Source: Thereva unica
Taxonomy: Eukaryota > Arthropoda > Insecta > Diptera > Therevidae
Direction: 5' to 3'
DNA length: 64,000 bases
Assembly (NCBI GenBank): GCA_949987705.1
Contig: CATLJY010000187.1
Coordinates: 62,001-126,000 of the forward strand
Shown: positions 1 to 10,930 of the stretch, piece by piece
How the letters are laid out: every line of letters starts with the position of its first letter
Numbering within the stretch: the first letter of the stretch is position 1
The notes under the pieces: generated by a model
What the model saw: only the letters and a program-made list of their open reading frames with translations
The model's database searches: none
What the model was told of the DNA's origin: nothing
Translations under genes and position numbers: made by a program

Positions 1-493
1 GTAAGTACTTATATAACTGCTCCAATACGAGCACTTCTGTAAGTACTCAAAGGTAAGTACTTATATAACTGCTCCAATACGAGCACTTCTGTAAGTACTC
101 AAAGGTAAGTACTTATATAACTGCTCCAATACGAGCACTTCTGTAAGTACTCAAAGGTAAGTACTTATATAACTGCTCCAATACGAGCACTTCTGTAAGT
201 ACTCAAAGGTAAGTACTTATATAACTGCTCCAATACGAGCACTTCTGTAAGTGCTCAAAGGTAAGTACTTATATAACTGCTACAATACGAGCACTTCTGT
301 AAGTACTCAAAGGTAAGTACTTATATAACTGCTCTAATACGAGCACTTCTGTAAGTACTCAAAGGTAAGTACTTATATAACTGCTCTAATACGAGCACTT
401 CTGTAAGTACTCGAAGGTAAGTACTTATATAACTGCTCTAATACGAGCACTTCTGTAAGTACTCAAAGGTGGGTACTTATATAACTGCTCTAA
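1..493. repeat. 52-bp tandem satellite, about 9.5 copies
   Basis: A 52-bp unit repeats head to tail from the first base (units start at 1, 53, 105, 157 and so on) with only scattered single-base changes. The array is probably cut by the window edge. Each unit holds two GTAAGTACT motifs, and the unit junction reads AAAG/GTAAGT, which equals the consensus 5' splice site. It has no coding potential. The last copy degrades at about 470-493. Confidence 0.97.
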
Positions 494-644
494 GGTAAGG
501 GGAAAAGTAAGGCCTTACCTCCTATGACATCGTGTGTTAAAATCAGCACTTATGTAAGGGGTGTGGTAAGGCCTTCCCGTTACCAGTAAGTGCTGATTTC
601 AGTACTTCTGTAAGCTTACCGGTCCTACTGGGATGGTAAGCTTC
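494..644. other. Satellite-flanking sequence with small inverted repeats
   Basis: Diverged pieces of the 52-bp satellite (GTAAG, CAGCACTT, CAGTACTTCTGTAAG) are mixed with short inverted motifs such as TAAGCTTACC and GGTAAGCTT at about 611-650. This is transitional sequence between the array and the LINE fragment. No gene is visible. Confidence 0.5.
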
Positions 645-869
645 TAATTTTTAAGAGGTAATTGGATTGAAGGATCTCTCTTCGAAATTTTAGCGGGATA
701 ATGTTAGCGTCTACCTCCATACTTTTTACTGGAGTGGTTCTAAATGCTCCAGTAGCGATTCGTATTGCTGTATTTTGAATAGTATTGATCTGTTTTAGGT
801 CTTTATTATTTGCGCTGTTATATACTATTGCTCCGTAATCAATAATAGGTAGAATTATTGATTTATATA
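645..869 (-). pseudogene. Jockey-like LINE, C-terminal RT fragment (3' part)
   Basis: On the minus strand this encodes the post-RT region typical of Jockey-clade ORF2: PIIDYGAIVY, then an IQN-A-RIATGAFRT block, then PLKFRRE. It joins exactly to the LINE segment at 8657-9212, and Gypsy A sits between the two. The reading frame crosses the insertion site without a stop, and the 4-bp duplication TATA falls inside the coding sequence. The 3' end is truncated near 645, where unrelated repeat sequence begins. It is a dead fragment. Confidence 0.85.
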
Positions 870-1145
870 TGTGGCGGCAACAACTTATTAAATCCATATC
901 CATGAAAGAGTCCATGTTCCATGGAGCCGCCCCCACCGTGATAAGAAGAGAAACAAATCACCGCGCCGTTATCACGGTCTGGGATACAGAGGATGATAGA
1001 ATATTTCCGATGAACCGTCGAATCAGTTGTTGCCGGCCACTTCACGCGAGATCCTCGATATAAACCGAATACCGAGTTATTATTTTGTAAAACCCCAGTC
1101 ATTATAAAATCCAATCCTCGTGGGGATAAGTGCAAGGAATCCACA
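870..1145 (+). repeat. Gypsy A 5' LTR
   Basis: 276 bp, beginning TGTGGCGGC and ending AATCCACA. It matches 8381-8656 except at one position. Any promoter and polyadenylation signals must lie here, but I cannot place a start site with confidence. Confidence 0.96.
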
Positions 1146-1146
1146 C

Positions 1147-1160
1147 TGGTGACCCCGACG
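1147..1160 (+). promoter_or_regulatory. Gypsy A primer binding site (tRNA-Trp)
   Basis: TGGTGACCCCGACG starts one base after the LTR. Its reverse complement CGTCGGGGTCA-CCA equals the 3' end of animal tRNA-Trp as I know it, including the CCA tail. This site would prime minus-strand DNA synthesis. Confidence 0.85.
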
Positions 1161-3744
1161 CCCGCGCAGGTTGTTTCTTTTCTCGGAAATTTTCGCGGAA
1201 TCCTTTGCGCTAAACCTCACGTAACATTAACTAACGGAAAACGGGGGATCAAACCATAAAGTTTTAAAGTGAAGTGGCCAGGTTATAACAAGCGCTGTAC
1301 GCAAATAACCGCCGTGCGCTAGAATATATCGATAGAATATATCGATAGAATATATGCGCTAGGATATATCGATAGAATATATCGATAGAATATATGCGCT
1401 AGAATATATCGATGTAAAAAACTCAACAAAAAAGGAGGAGTTGAAAATTAAGATTCGCTTATACAAAGGAGCTCAGGTGCTGGATGTGGAGGTACCCATC
1501 GTCACGCAGAAACAAAAAACTTCTGGAAATAGGCGCAACAGGAACAAAAGGAAATCCAGCGGCAGGACACTGTAGAAGCAGCAGTAAGGGCATGGTTCCA
1601 GGCTCAAGGGTCAAGGTTCATCATCGGATGATAAAGGAAATTCACTAAGGAAAACTAAGTTAAGTAAAATTAATTTTAGCAAAAGTAGGCATTCATAAAA
1701 AACATATCTCTAAAGTCGATTTTTTTTAAAGAAATATTTTAGGAAACGGTACGGCGGAATAAGGCGGGATCCGAAAGGAAGTAACCGGTATAACCGTACA
1801 GAACGAGAAATATAGCGGTACCTAAAAAAAAAAAGGAAAGTAAAATACATAACGAGATGAGCAATAAATGTAAGAAAAAAACCGTAAGTAGAATTTGAAT
1901 GTATAAATTATAGCCGAAAAATAACGGCACACCCACATGAAACGCGAAATAGAAATGAACTCCAGCGAAATAAAAAATATGAATTAAACATTAAATTAAA
2001 GTATTAAATTATTAAAAAATTTTTTTCATATAAATCAGAAAATAATTATAAATCTTTTTTATTATAATCTTAAGTAAGTGAAAATATTTTTTTTTTAAAA
2101 TTCGTCGGTATACAGGAATTGTAAAGATTCCCCAACGAGTAACGGCGTAGGGATAAGAAAAAGTAAACAAAGGGTCGAAGGTTAATTAAGTTTTAACTGA
2201 TAAAAACTAATAAGTGTGTTCCCAAAATAATAAATAATTCTATAAAAAGCGTAAATATACTCGTAATTTCGGCATAAATTAAGTATAAGGTGATTAAATG
2301 CAAACTAGGAAATAGGAAGGAAAAAGTGGCTATAATATACGGCTGAAGTGCTTATATACGGAAAAGAAGTTTTATAATAGTCAGAGTAAATCGATTTCGC
2401 GAAAATAGTATAAAAGTTTTAAATTATAAAAAATAAGAAATACAAAAGCACTGCCGTGAGAGAAATGCCAGTAGAAAGTACCGTAGCAATAGTAGTGAAT
2501 ATTGATATTTTGGTTTCTAATTTAGCTAATTCTTTTCCTACAACTGTAAATCGAGATTTGAAGTAAGCATTGGCTAGTGGGCTAATTAAACGTTTGGTTA
2601 TATTTTTTTTCCGCAAATTCGCCAACGAAGAAAAAATTAAAGGGTACCCTTGCGATCATAGGCAACGACATTGGAATATAGTGTTTAGTAAGCCAGGTGA
2701 TTGAACCATATAAGGTGCCGTTAGACGGGTAAATTATTTCGAGTAGACGTAAGAGCTCGTAAATTGAGTGTAAATGAAATAATAACAGAAGGAAATATAA
2801 AGGAATGGGAAGTGATTACATCAGTAAAAGCGGAGCGTGTGTAAATCAGTGCAGTCGAATTTAGCATATATTTTTTTGCCTCCTAGTCTCTATGCAAATT
2901 AGTGAAGAAGTAAAGGACTAATACGTTTCTTTCATTGTTAGAAATTGACATTGAAAATAGAGTGAAACCCAAGCTCGGTTAGCCATTTCTCGTTGTTTCA
3001 AATAGGATAGGAAATTTTAATAGTATCGAAAAAAGTTGAGAAAAAATTCAATAGGATAAGGCCATTAAAAAAAAAAATAGAAAAAGTAGGTTTAGCTTCT
3101 CCTTCCACGTCGAGCCCAGAAGTTGATTTTTATACATATATCCACATTAGTTATTAAGAGGTAAATAACCAGTCGTGAAGTTGGTAGGGAATAAGAGTAA
3201 ATTGAAAAATAAACTATCCTTACGTCTTATTATTACCATTGTTATTAGTATGTATTAGTATTATTTTTACCTTTATTTTTACGCAAATTTCACCACTCCT
3301 TTGAAAGGAATGAAAGCGGGGAGTATGGTAGATAGTAGGCTGCAGGCAAGAATTTATAGTTTATACACACAATATGTGTAGTTTGGAAATCATGAGCTGT
3401 CGCGTAACATACAGTTCTGCCGCGTGAGGATTTTAAATTAAGGAAGGGGTGAAGCATCACACGTTCAAATCTAGTATTAAATATCGCATATTACAACAAG
3501 TATATTACATATAACAACAAGCTACATGCTAGAAGAGGCATAGTGGAAAACAAAATAAGGACAGCCGACGTAGGATATAAATAAAGGTTGAAAGATTCTA
3601 ATGTATTGGTGCGTTAGAAAACCTGGTTAGAAATTTTTGGTAGAATCTTGGTTTCGGCAGCCGGCGTTTTACACAGTTCTTTTAAAAGAGGAGTAAATTA
3701 AAAATATATACCCAGGAGTAACGCATCCTGGGCAAACGGTACAA
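1161..3744 (+). other. Gypsy A 5' leader, 2.6 kb, no convincing gene
   Basis: AT-rich sequence between PBS and gag. At 1318-1413 there is a short tandem array of a GAATATATCGATA-type unit punctuated by TGCGC. An open stretch without a clear ATG runs at about 1420-1576 and is rich in Lys/Arg near its end. Two short minus-strand ORFs (1739-1936 and 2419-2625) are hydrophobic because of T-rich composition and look non-coding. The leader is far longer than the few hundred bases usual in Gypsy elements. Confidence 0.6.
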
Positions 3745-4608
3745 ATGAGCAACGAGGAAGGACCACCCCCAACGGCACAAGGAGCGAGGGCTACGGAAAC
3801 CACGCCCGCCGCTGGCACCAGCAAAATGAGAGGCCCAGGAAATGAAGAGGTTTCGCGGATAGCCTTGAAAACACCTCCATTTTGGGAAGAATCGCCCGAG
3901 AAATGGTTCGCGCAAGTGGAGGCCCAGTTTAGCACCTGCGGCATCTCAACAGACATCACAAGGTTTAACCATGTCGTCGGCGCGATTGACGGCAGAGTGC
4001 TCCAGCAGGTAAGGGACGCGGTCCTAAGACCCCCCGAGAGAGACAGGTATGAAAATTTAAAGAGGTGCCTGTTAAAAAGGTATTCGGACTCAGACGAGGC
4101 AAAGATATCAAAGCTACTAAACGAGGTCGCACTTGGTGACAAAAGACCATCACAGTTATTAAACGAGATGCGGCACCTGGGAGGACAAAGTACAACCGAC
4201 TCACTCCTACGCTCGTTGTGGTTAAATCGATTGCCAGTTCAGGTTCGAGCGATTCTGTCGGCTAGCAAGGACGACTTGGAGTCTTTAGCATCTATGGCTG
4301 ACAAGATCTTAGAGGTGAGTGACTTCAGCAGCGTCGCGGAGGTCGGTAAAAAAGGACCCACTACACCATCGCAACTAAGGACCCTGGAAACAAAGGTCGA
4401 GGCATTGACCAAGGCGTTTTCAGCATGGCAGTACGGCAGACCGAAAGTCGGGCAGCGTGGCCCGCGAACGAGATCTCGGAGCAGGAGTCGTCCTCGCGAT
4501 TGGATATGCTACTACCACAGGAAATTCAAAGAAAGTGCCACCAAATGCAGTGGGCCGTGTCAGTATCAGAAATCACCGAAGTCGGGAAACGGGCCGACCA
4601 CCAAGTGA
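3745..4608 (+). CDS. gag: Gypsy A Gag
   Basis: 287 aa starting at an ATG. Gag forms the particle and packages element RNA. Residues 1-35 are low-complexity and Pro/Thr-rich. A capsid-like helical region with [19 protein letters not shown] lies near 55-75 and [14 protein letters not shown] near 130. An Arg-rich stretch at about 238-250 precedes a Cys-His box at residues 255-272 of the form CX2HX9CX3C (CYYH...C...C), which replaces the usual CX2CX4HX4C knuckle. This CHCC form is the mark of CsRn1-like Gag proteins. The 3' end overlaps pol in the -1 frame, with a slippery heptamer six codons before the stop. The frame is intact. Confidence 0.93.
   Translation: MSNEEGPPPTAQGARATETTPAAGTSKMRGPGNEEVSRIALKTPPFWEESPEKWFAQVEAQFSTCGISTDITRFNHVVGAIDGRVLQQVRDAVLRPPERDRYENLKRCLLKRYSDSDEAKISKLLNEVALGDKRPSQLLNEMRHLGGQSTTDSLLRSLWLNRLPVQVRAILSASKDDLESLASMADKILEVSDFSSVAEVGKKGPTTPSQLRTLETKVEALTKAFSAWQYGRPKVGQRGPRTRSRSRSRPRDWICYYHRKFKESATKCSGPCQYQKSPKSGNGPTTK
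4584..4590 (+). promoter_or_regulatory. Gypsy A -1 frameshift heptamer GGGAAAC
   Basis: In the gag frame the codons read TCG GGA AAC, giving a canonical X-XXY-YYZ slippery site (G GGA AAC). A one-base backward slip here enters the pol frame, which is open from this point to 7703. The GC-rich, repetitive bases downstream could form a stimulatory structure, but I did not fold them. Confidence 0.75.
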
Positions 4609-7600
4609 CAGAGGCGACTTTAGGTGGAGCGAAGTGCAAGCGCCTCTTCGTCCGAGACGAACTCTCCGGGACAAAGTTTCTGATAGACTCGGGCTCGGAC
4701 GTCTCCGTTTTACCACCCAGCGCGGGAGACAAGAAAAATGCCCAAACAGGACACAAATTGTACGCGGCAAACGGAACCCCAATCTCCACGTATGGCACGA
4801 AGCGCGTCACGCTAAATTTAGGACTCCGCCGGCAGTTCGTTTGGAATTTCATCGTCGCTCAGACGACGAACGCTATAATCGGGGCCGACTTCCTAGATGA
4901 GTTCGGTCTGTTGGTGGACATTAAAGGGGCCCGGCTGATCGATAGACAGACGAACCTGTCAGTAGTAGGAGCAGTTAGGTCGGTTGAGATGAACCGGATA
5001 ACAACAATAGACGTGAATAACCCATTCGCGGATATACTACGAGAGTTCGTTGGTAGTACGACACCATCGGCCGCGGGACGAAAAACTCCATCGCCAACCA
5101 CTGTCACCCACTATATCGAGACAAGGGGACCGCCCGTATTCGCCAAACCAAGGAGGCTGTCGCCGGAAAAGTTAAAAATTGCAAAAGCCGAATTTGAATA
5201 TCTACTCCAGATGGGGATTTGCAGACCTTCAAAAAGTAATTGGTCCAGCCCACTTCACTTAGTAAAAAAATCCGACGGGGGGTGGCGACCATGCGGAGAT
5301 TATCGGCGTTTAAACTCGGTCACGATACCAGACCGTTACCCGATACCTTTTATCCAAGATTTCTCGACGATATGTGCGGGCAAGAAAATTTTCTCCACCA
5401 TCGATTTGCATAAGGCCTACCATCAGATACCCATAGAGCCAGGGCACACGGCGAAGACGGCGATAACTACGCCGTTCGGATTATATGAATTCAACTATAT
5501 GACCTTCGGGCTATGCAATGCAGGGCAGACCCTACAGCGGTTTATGCACGAGTTCCTACGTGGCCGCGATTACGTTTTTTCCTATGTCGACGATGTATGC
5601 ATAGCTTCAGCAAGTGTCGAGGAACATCGAACGCACCTACGGGAAGTCTTCTCCATCTTTCAGAAGCATGGCCTGACCATAAACGTGTCCAAGTGTCAGT
5701 TCGGCCAAACCGAAGTAAAGTTCTTGGGTCACGCAGTTAACAAGGACGGCATCAGACCTCTGGACGAGAAGGTTGCGGCAGTTAAGAATTTCGAATGTCC
5801 AAAATTGGCAAAAGACTTAAGACGATTCCTAGCCCTCATCGCGTTTTACCAAAGGTTTATACCACATGCGGCAGAAAACCAGATGGTTCTCCGGGAAATG
5901 ATACCAGGAAACAAAAAGAACGATAACACGAAATTGGAGTGGACCCCGGAAACGCTCGCGGCATTCGAAAGATGCAAAAAAGACCTAGTTGAAGCCACAC
6001 TGTTAGCACACCCATCTCCGAACGCGGAACTAGCCCTACACGTCGACGCCTCCGAGCGTGCCATTGGGGCAGCGTTACACCAATCCGACGGAAAAGACTT
6101 CAAACCACTGGCCTTCTTCTCTAAGAAACTCTCAGCCGCGGAGAAGAAATACAGCACGTATGATAGGGAACTTTTAGCTGTATATCAAGCCATTAGACAA
6201 TTCCGAAACCTCCTAGAGGGAAGAGCCTTCCATGTGATGACGGACCACAAACCACTAATATTCGCTTTTAAACAAGTTTCGGATACCAGTTCGCCCCGTC
6301 GGGCAAGACACCTCGACTACATCAGTCAATTCACCACTGACATACGGCACATTGCGGGGAAGGAAAACGTCGTCGCCGATACGCTATCACGGGTAGAGTC
6401 GACTTCCACTAATCTGAAAGTAATCGATTACCGTCATTTAGCGGAACAACAACGGCAGGACAAGGGCCTAACGGAAATCGTCCAGAATCCGGAAAATGCC
6501 TCTTTGGTTATTAAGCAGTTAACGTTACCCGACTCCAAAGTCGCTATATATTGTGACGTATCGCAGGACCGCGTGCGCCCCCTAATTCCAGAAACCATGA
6601 GGCAAGAAGTCCTGCAGAGCATGCACGGCATTGCGCACCCAGGTGTCCGAGGAACCACGAAGCTGGTCAGCGAAAGGTTTGTATGGCCAAGTATGCGGAG
6701 AGATTGTGCGGCTTTTGTGAAGGCCTGTATCCCGTGCCAACAATCCAAGGTCCAGCGGCGCACAAAAACAACGGTAGACAAGTACGAACCGCCGACGGAA
6801 CGATTTGCGCATATAAACATAGACATCGTCGGCCCACTCCCCCCGTCTAGAGGTTATAGGTACTGCTTAACATGCGTTGATCGGTTTACGCGATGGCCAG
6901 AAGCCATTCCGATGACAGACATGACGGCGGAGACAGTGGCACGGCATCTCATCGAGGGCTGGATAGCTAAGTACGGGATACCGCTAAGGGTATCCACCGA
7001 CCAGGGACGTCAATTCGAATCGTCGCTGTTTCGAGAGTTGACCACGACGTTAGGAATCACACATTTACGGACGACCCCTTACCACCCACAGGCAAATGGC
7101 CTAGTGGAAAGGTGGCACAGAACGCTGAAAGCAGCCATAATGTGTCGAAAAACAACCAACTGGGCGGAGGTCCTACCAACAGTCCTTCTGGGGCTAAGAT
7201 CGACCTTTAAACCAGACCTTCAGGCGACACCGGCCGAGTTGGTATACGGCACCACGCTTCGCCTACCTGGAGAGTTTCTCACCGAGCCGTCGAAAAGACG
7301 AAGTGAATCCGAGTTGGTAAAAGACCTCCGCAAGATAATGCAAGACTTGCGGCCAACTACTACTGCTCATCATGCTAAGAGCAACGTCTTTGTACATGAC
7401 GAGCTGAAGCATTGCACGCACGTCTTCGTGAGAAACGAATCGGTAAGGGCACCACTCCAACCTCCATTTGATGGGCCGTACAGAGTGATACGTCGCAGGG
7501 ACAAGCATTTCCAATTGGATATAAAGGGACGTCACGTAAATATCTCTATGGACCGTCTCAAACCGGCCTTCATGACGGCTGATGAGAAACCGCCGCCGTT

Positions 7601-7703
7601 GAAAGAGGTCGAACCCAAGCGCAGTAGCAAAGAGGAAAAGACAGCTAGATCCGTGGTGACTACACGGTATGGCCGAAGAGTCCGTTTCGTATCGAAAACC
7701 TGA
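4590..7703 (+). CDS. pol: Gypsy A Pol (protease, RT, RNase H, integrase)
   Basis: Open for 1037 codons from the slip site; the first ATG of this frame (4425) lies inside gag and is probably not used. Domains in order, numbered from the slip: aspartic protease [13 protein letters not shown] with the DSG triad near 33; reverse transcriptase with YVDD near 332-335; RNase H with [14 protein letters not shown] and later TDHKPL; an integrase zinc-binding HHCC module (from HPGVRG near 683 to CIPCQQSK); and a DDE core with D745, D804 and E840, spaced D-x58-D-x35-E. A C-terminal module contains FDGPYRV (GPY/F-like). All catalytic residues I can check are present and there is no internal stop, so the protein could be functional. 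It ends well before the 3' LTR and no env follows. Confidence 0.95.
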   Translation, partial: RADHQVTEATLGGAKCKRLFVRDELSGTKFLIDSGSDVSVLPPSAGDKKNAQTGHKLYAANGTPISTYGTKRVTLNLGLRRQFVWNFIVAQTTNAIIGADFLDEFGLLVDIKGARLIDRQTNLSVVGAVRSVEMNRITTIDVNNPFADILREFVGSTTPSAAGRKTPSPTTVTHYIETRGPPVFAKPRRLSPEKLKIAKAEFEYLLQMGICRPSKSNWSSPLHLVKKSDGGWRPCGDYRRLNSVTIPDRYPIPFIQDFSTICAGKKIFSTIDLHKAYHQIPIEPGHTAKTAITTPFGLYEFNYMTFGLCNAGQTLQRFMHEFLRGRDYVFSYVDDVCIASASVEEHRTHLREVFSIFQKHGLTINVSKCQFGQTEVKFLGHAVNKDGIRPLDEKVAAVKNFECPKLAKDLRRFLALIAFYQRFIPHAAENQMVLREMIPGNKKNDNTKLEWTPETLAAFERCKKDLVEATLLAHPSPNAELALHVDASERAIGAALHQSDGKDFKPLAFFSKKLSAAEKKYSTYDRELLAVYQAIRQFRNLLEGRAFHVMTDHKPLIFAFKQVSDTSSPRRARHLDYISQFTTDIRHIAGKENVVADTLSRVESTSTNLKVIDYRHLAEQQRQDKGLTEIVQNPENASLVIKQLTLPDSKVAIYCDVSQDRVRPLIPETMRQEVLQSMHGIAHPGVRGTTKLVSERFVWPSMRRDCAAFVKACIPCQQSKVQRRTKTTVDKYEPPTERFAHINIDIVGPLPPSRGYRYCLTCVDRFTRWPEAIPMTDMTAETVARHLIEGWIAKYGIPLRVSTDQGRQFESSLFRELTTTLGITHLRTTPYHPQANGLVERWHRTLKAAIMCRKTTNWAEVLPTVLLGLRSTFKPDLQATPAELVYGTTLRLPGEFLTEPSKRRSESELVKDLRKIMQDLRPTTTAHHAKSNVFVHDELKHCTHVFVRNESVRAPLQPPFDGPYRVIRRRDKHFQLDIKGRHVNISMDRLKPAFMTADEKPPPLKEVEPKRSSKEEKTARSVVTTRYGRRVRFVSKT

Positions 7704-8380
7704 CCTATTAAATCGTTTTTATCATATACAAGGAAGCAACTTTCCCAGTCCGTAGCTAGTAACTCTAGATTTTAGGTAACTTATAGGGAAAATAAAAGGT
7801 TAATATCCGTGGAAGCCTTAAACTCGTGAACCAGAATTTTTTAAAATAAAAATAAAAATTGTAACGACGCGAATCCACGTCGAACCTAAAAGATGACCTG
7901 GAGTTCATTTCTTTGGGGTGCACGAAACTGTACGCCGAGGTTCCAAAAAATACAACGTAGCGGACCCGCCTCGTTCCGGCGCTGCCGACAACAAAAAATT
8001 TCAGAAACAAAACATAGAAAATTTATATTAAATAAAAGTTATATTAAATAAATTTGAATTGTTACAAAGTAAACATAAATAATTTATATTAAATAAGATT
8101 GAAGAATTGTATAGGAAGTAAGCATAAAAATTTATATCAAATAAACAAATTGTACTCTAAATTAAGCGAATATGAAAAAAGTTAGGAACAATAGCTATAA
8201 TAGAAATTCTTGTAGGAAATATTGTATTTTGCAAAATAGGGTTGTAACTAGTTATATTTTTGCTATCTCAGCGGGTTTCCTGATATGTGAAATTGTATAA
8301 AACCTTGCTGTACTATATAGTTTCTTAGTATGTCAAATTGTATTATTATATAATTGTGCTTTTTAATAAAGGGGGAGTGA
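7704..8380 (+). other. Gypsy A 3' untranslated region with polypurine tract
   Basis: No coding sequence is visible. The last bases before the 3' LTR include AATAAAGGGGGAGTGA; the purine run at about 8366-8377 is the expected plus-strand primer. Confidence 0.75.
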
Positions 8381-8656
8381 TGTGGCGGCAACAACTTATT
8401 AAATCCATATCCATGAAAGAGTCCATGTTCCATGGAGCCGCCCCCACCGTGATAAGAAGAGAAACAAATCACCGCGCCGTTATCACGGTCTGGGATACAG
8501 AGGATGATAGAATATTTCCGATGAACCGTCGAATCAGTTGTTGCCGGCCACTTCACGCGAGATCCTCGATATAAACCGAATACCGAGTTATTATTTTGTA
8601 AAACCCCAGTCATTATAAAATCCAATCCTCGTGAGGATAAGTGCAAGGAATCCACA
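8381..8656 (+). repeat. Gypsy A 3' LTR
   Basis: 276 bp, 275 of which match the 5' LTR. It is followed by TATA, the right-hand target duplication, and then the interrupted LINE resumes. Confidence 0.96.
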
Positions 8657-9212
8657 TATATTTTGAGGAGGGAGTATCTGTTTGTTCCCCATTGGGTGTT
8701 GGCGAGGCTTTTTATGATGTTCATGTTTTGTGTACATTTATTTTTTGCGTTTGTCAGGTGGGCTTTCCATGTGAGTTTCCTGTCAAAAGTTATCCCTAAT
8801 ATCTTAATTTCGTTTTTATATATTATTTCACTGTTTCCAATTGTAATCCTCGGGTTTGTAATTTTATATTTGTTTGTAAAATGGATGGCTGTTGTTTTTT
8901 CGGGTGTAAAAGCGAAACCTGTTCTCTTTGACCAATTTTGTAGGTTTTTGAGCGTTTCTTGTAGTTTTTCTTGAGTTAGAGTCGTCGATTTGTGTCTCAT
9001 GTATATTACAAAATCATCTGCATATAGTAGTGCTTTTACTTGCTCAGTGCAGTTACTTGTAATGTTGTTGATTGCTATAAGAAATAGTGAAACACTCAAT
9101 ACAGAGCCTTGAGGTAAACCATTTATCATTTCGTGTTCGTTGGATTGGATATCATTAATTTGAACTTTGAATTTTCTATCGTTTAGAAAATTCCTAATGT
9201 ACTCTGCCGCCC
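8657..9212 (-). pseudogene. Jockey-like LINE, RT core fragment (5' part)
   Basis: The minus strand encodes RT palm motifs GLPQGSVLS and LLYADDFVIYM, followed by EIKILGITFDRKLTWK. It is 5' truncated at about 9212, where 128-bp satellite begins, so ORF1 and the endonuclease are absent. It continues into 869-645 on the far side of Gypsy A. The longer apparent ORF here runs at one end into LTR sequence and at the other into satellite, so its termini are artefacts. Confidence 0.87.
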
Positions 9213-10930
9213 TCTTGAGATGGCCGCCATGGACCAAATGATATATTGAGTATACTATATTGCCTATGGTGTTCTACTTATCATACTCTTTCATTTGATA
9301 CCCATCTCGAAGGGGTTGTGAAGCAAATGGTAATCCGCCCTCTTGAGATGGCCGCCATGGACCAAATGATAAATTGAGTATACTATATTGCTTATGGTGT
9401 TTCACTTATCATACTCTTTCATTTGATACCGATGTCGAGGGAACTGTGAAGGAAATGGTAACCCGCCCTCTTGTGGTGGCCGCCATGGACCAAACGATAT
9501 ATTGAGTACACTATGTTCCTTATGGTGTCCCACTTATCATACCCTTTCATTTGATACCCATGTCTCGGGTGTTGTGAAGAAAATAGTAATCCGCCCTCTT
9601 GAGATGACCGCCATGAATATAAAGACATAGCCTACTGCATTCTACTTATAATGCCCTTTCCTTTGATACCCATGTCCTGGGGTTGTGAAGAAAATGGTAA
9701 TCCGCCCTCTTGAGATGACCGCCATGGACCAAACGATATATTGAATATTCTATATTGCTTATGGTGTTCTACTTATCATACTCTTTCATTTGATACCCAT
9801 CTCGAAGGGGTTGTGATGAAGTTGGTAATCCGCCCTCTTGAGAAGGCCGCCATGGCCCAAATGATAAATTGAGTATACTATATTGCTTATGGTGTTCCAC
9901 TTATCATACTTTTTCATTTGATACCCATGTCGAGGGCACTGTGAAGAAAATGGTAATCCGCCCTCTTGAGATAACCGCCTTGGACCAAACGATATATTGA
10001 GTATACTATATTGATTATGGTGTTCTACTTATCATACTCTTTCATTTGATACCCATCTCAAAGGGGTTGTGAAGAAAATGGTAATCGGCCCTCTTAAGAT
10101 GGCCACTATTGACCAAATGATAGATTGAGTATACTATATTGCTTATGAAGTTCTACTTTTCATAGCCTTTTATTTTAATACCCATGTCTGGGTGTTGTGC
10201 AGAAAATGGTAACCCGCCCTCTTGAGATGGCCGCCATGAATATAAAGACATAGCCTATGGCATTCTACTTATAATGCCCTTTCATTTGATACCCATCTCA
10301 AGTTGGTTGGGAAGATAATGGTAATCCGCCCTCTTGAGATGACCGCCATGGACCAAACGATATGTTGAATATTCTATATTGCTTATGGTGTTCTACTTAT
10401 CATACTCTTTCATTTGATACCCATGTCGAGGGGGTTGTGAAGAAAATGGTAATTCACCCGCTGGAGATGTCCGCCATGGACCAAATGATATTTTGAGTAT
10501 ACTATATTGCTTATGGTGTTCTACTTGTCATATCCTTTCATTGGATACCCATGTCGAAGGGGTTGTGAAGAATATTTCAATCCGCCCTCCTGAGCCTCCA
10601 TGGATCTAAAGGTATATACTATATTGCATTGTCATGGGAGCTAAAGCTGTGTGCAAAATTTCAGCATGATAGGATACCCGGAAGTATTTGTAAAATCGAT
10701 TGCAAAATTTGTTCCTTGAAGAAAACAGTAATCCGTTCTCTTGAGACCACGGCCATGAATCTGACGGTATAATTGGTATACCATAGTGCATTGTCATCGG
10801 AGCTGAAGCTGTGGGCAAAATTTCAGGGTGATCGGGTAACCAGAAGTATTCAAAAAATCGATTGCAAGATTTGTACCGGACAAACAGACAGACAAGAAAG
10901 CATAAGCATCTATCCTCGATAATGACCAAT
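9213..10930. repeat. Diverged array of the 128-bp satellite family
   Basis: About 11 degenerate head-to-tail copies (period about 126-130 bp) of a monomer holding CCGCCCTCTTGAGATGGCCG, CTACTTATCATA, TTTCATTTGATACCCATG and GTTGTGAAGAAAATGGTAAT. The same monomer, better preserved, fills the Helitrons at 29891-31503 and 53888-58693. From about 10580 two further units are strongly diverged and contain GCAAAATTTCAG and AAATCGATTGCAA. I see no Helitron ends here, so this may be an old, eroded copy. Confidence 0.85.

Larger units (their letters stand above)
870..8656 (+). mobile_element. Gypsy A: apparently intact CsRn1-like Ty3/Gypsy LTR retrotransposon
   Basis: A 7.8-kb element with two 276-bp LTRs (TG...CA) that differ at one base (1123 G, 8634 A). 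It has a PBS fitting tRNA-Trp, gag, an overlapping pol in the -1 frame, a polypurine tract and a 4-bp TSD TATA (866-869 and 8657-8660). A Gag box CX2HX9CX3C, a tRNA-Trp primer and a 4-bp TSD together match what I know of the CsRn1/Kabuki group. Near-identical LTRs and open gag and pol point to a very recent insertion, here into a Jockey-like LINE. The 2.6-kb leader between PBS and gag is unusually long. Confidence 0.93.

Noticed and set aside
1..493. CRISPR-like regular array
   Set aside because: The units are contiguous 52-mers without unique spacers, in a eukaryotic context.
1739..2625. Two hydrophobic minus-strand ORFs in the Gypsy A leader, considered as a small membrane protein or antisense env
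   Set aside because: Composition follows from T-rich DNA; no homology signature; the orientation is opposite to the element.
4425..4589. First ATG of the Gypsy A pol frame as the Pol start
   Set aside because: It lies inside gag, and the peptide before the slip site has no protease or Gag features; entry by -1 frameshift fits better.
8263..8656. C-terminal 130 residues of the 324-codon ORF as part of the LINE protein
   Set aside because: This part is LTR sequence of Gypsy A read in the antisense direction.
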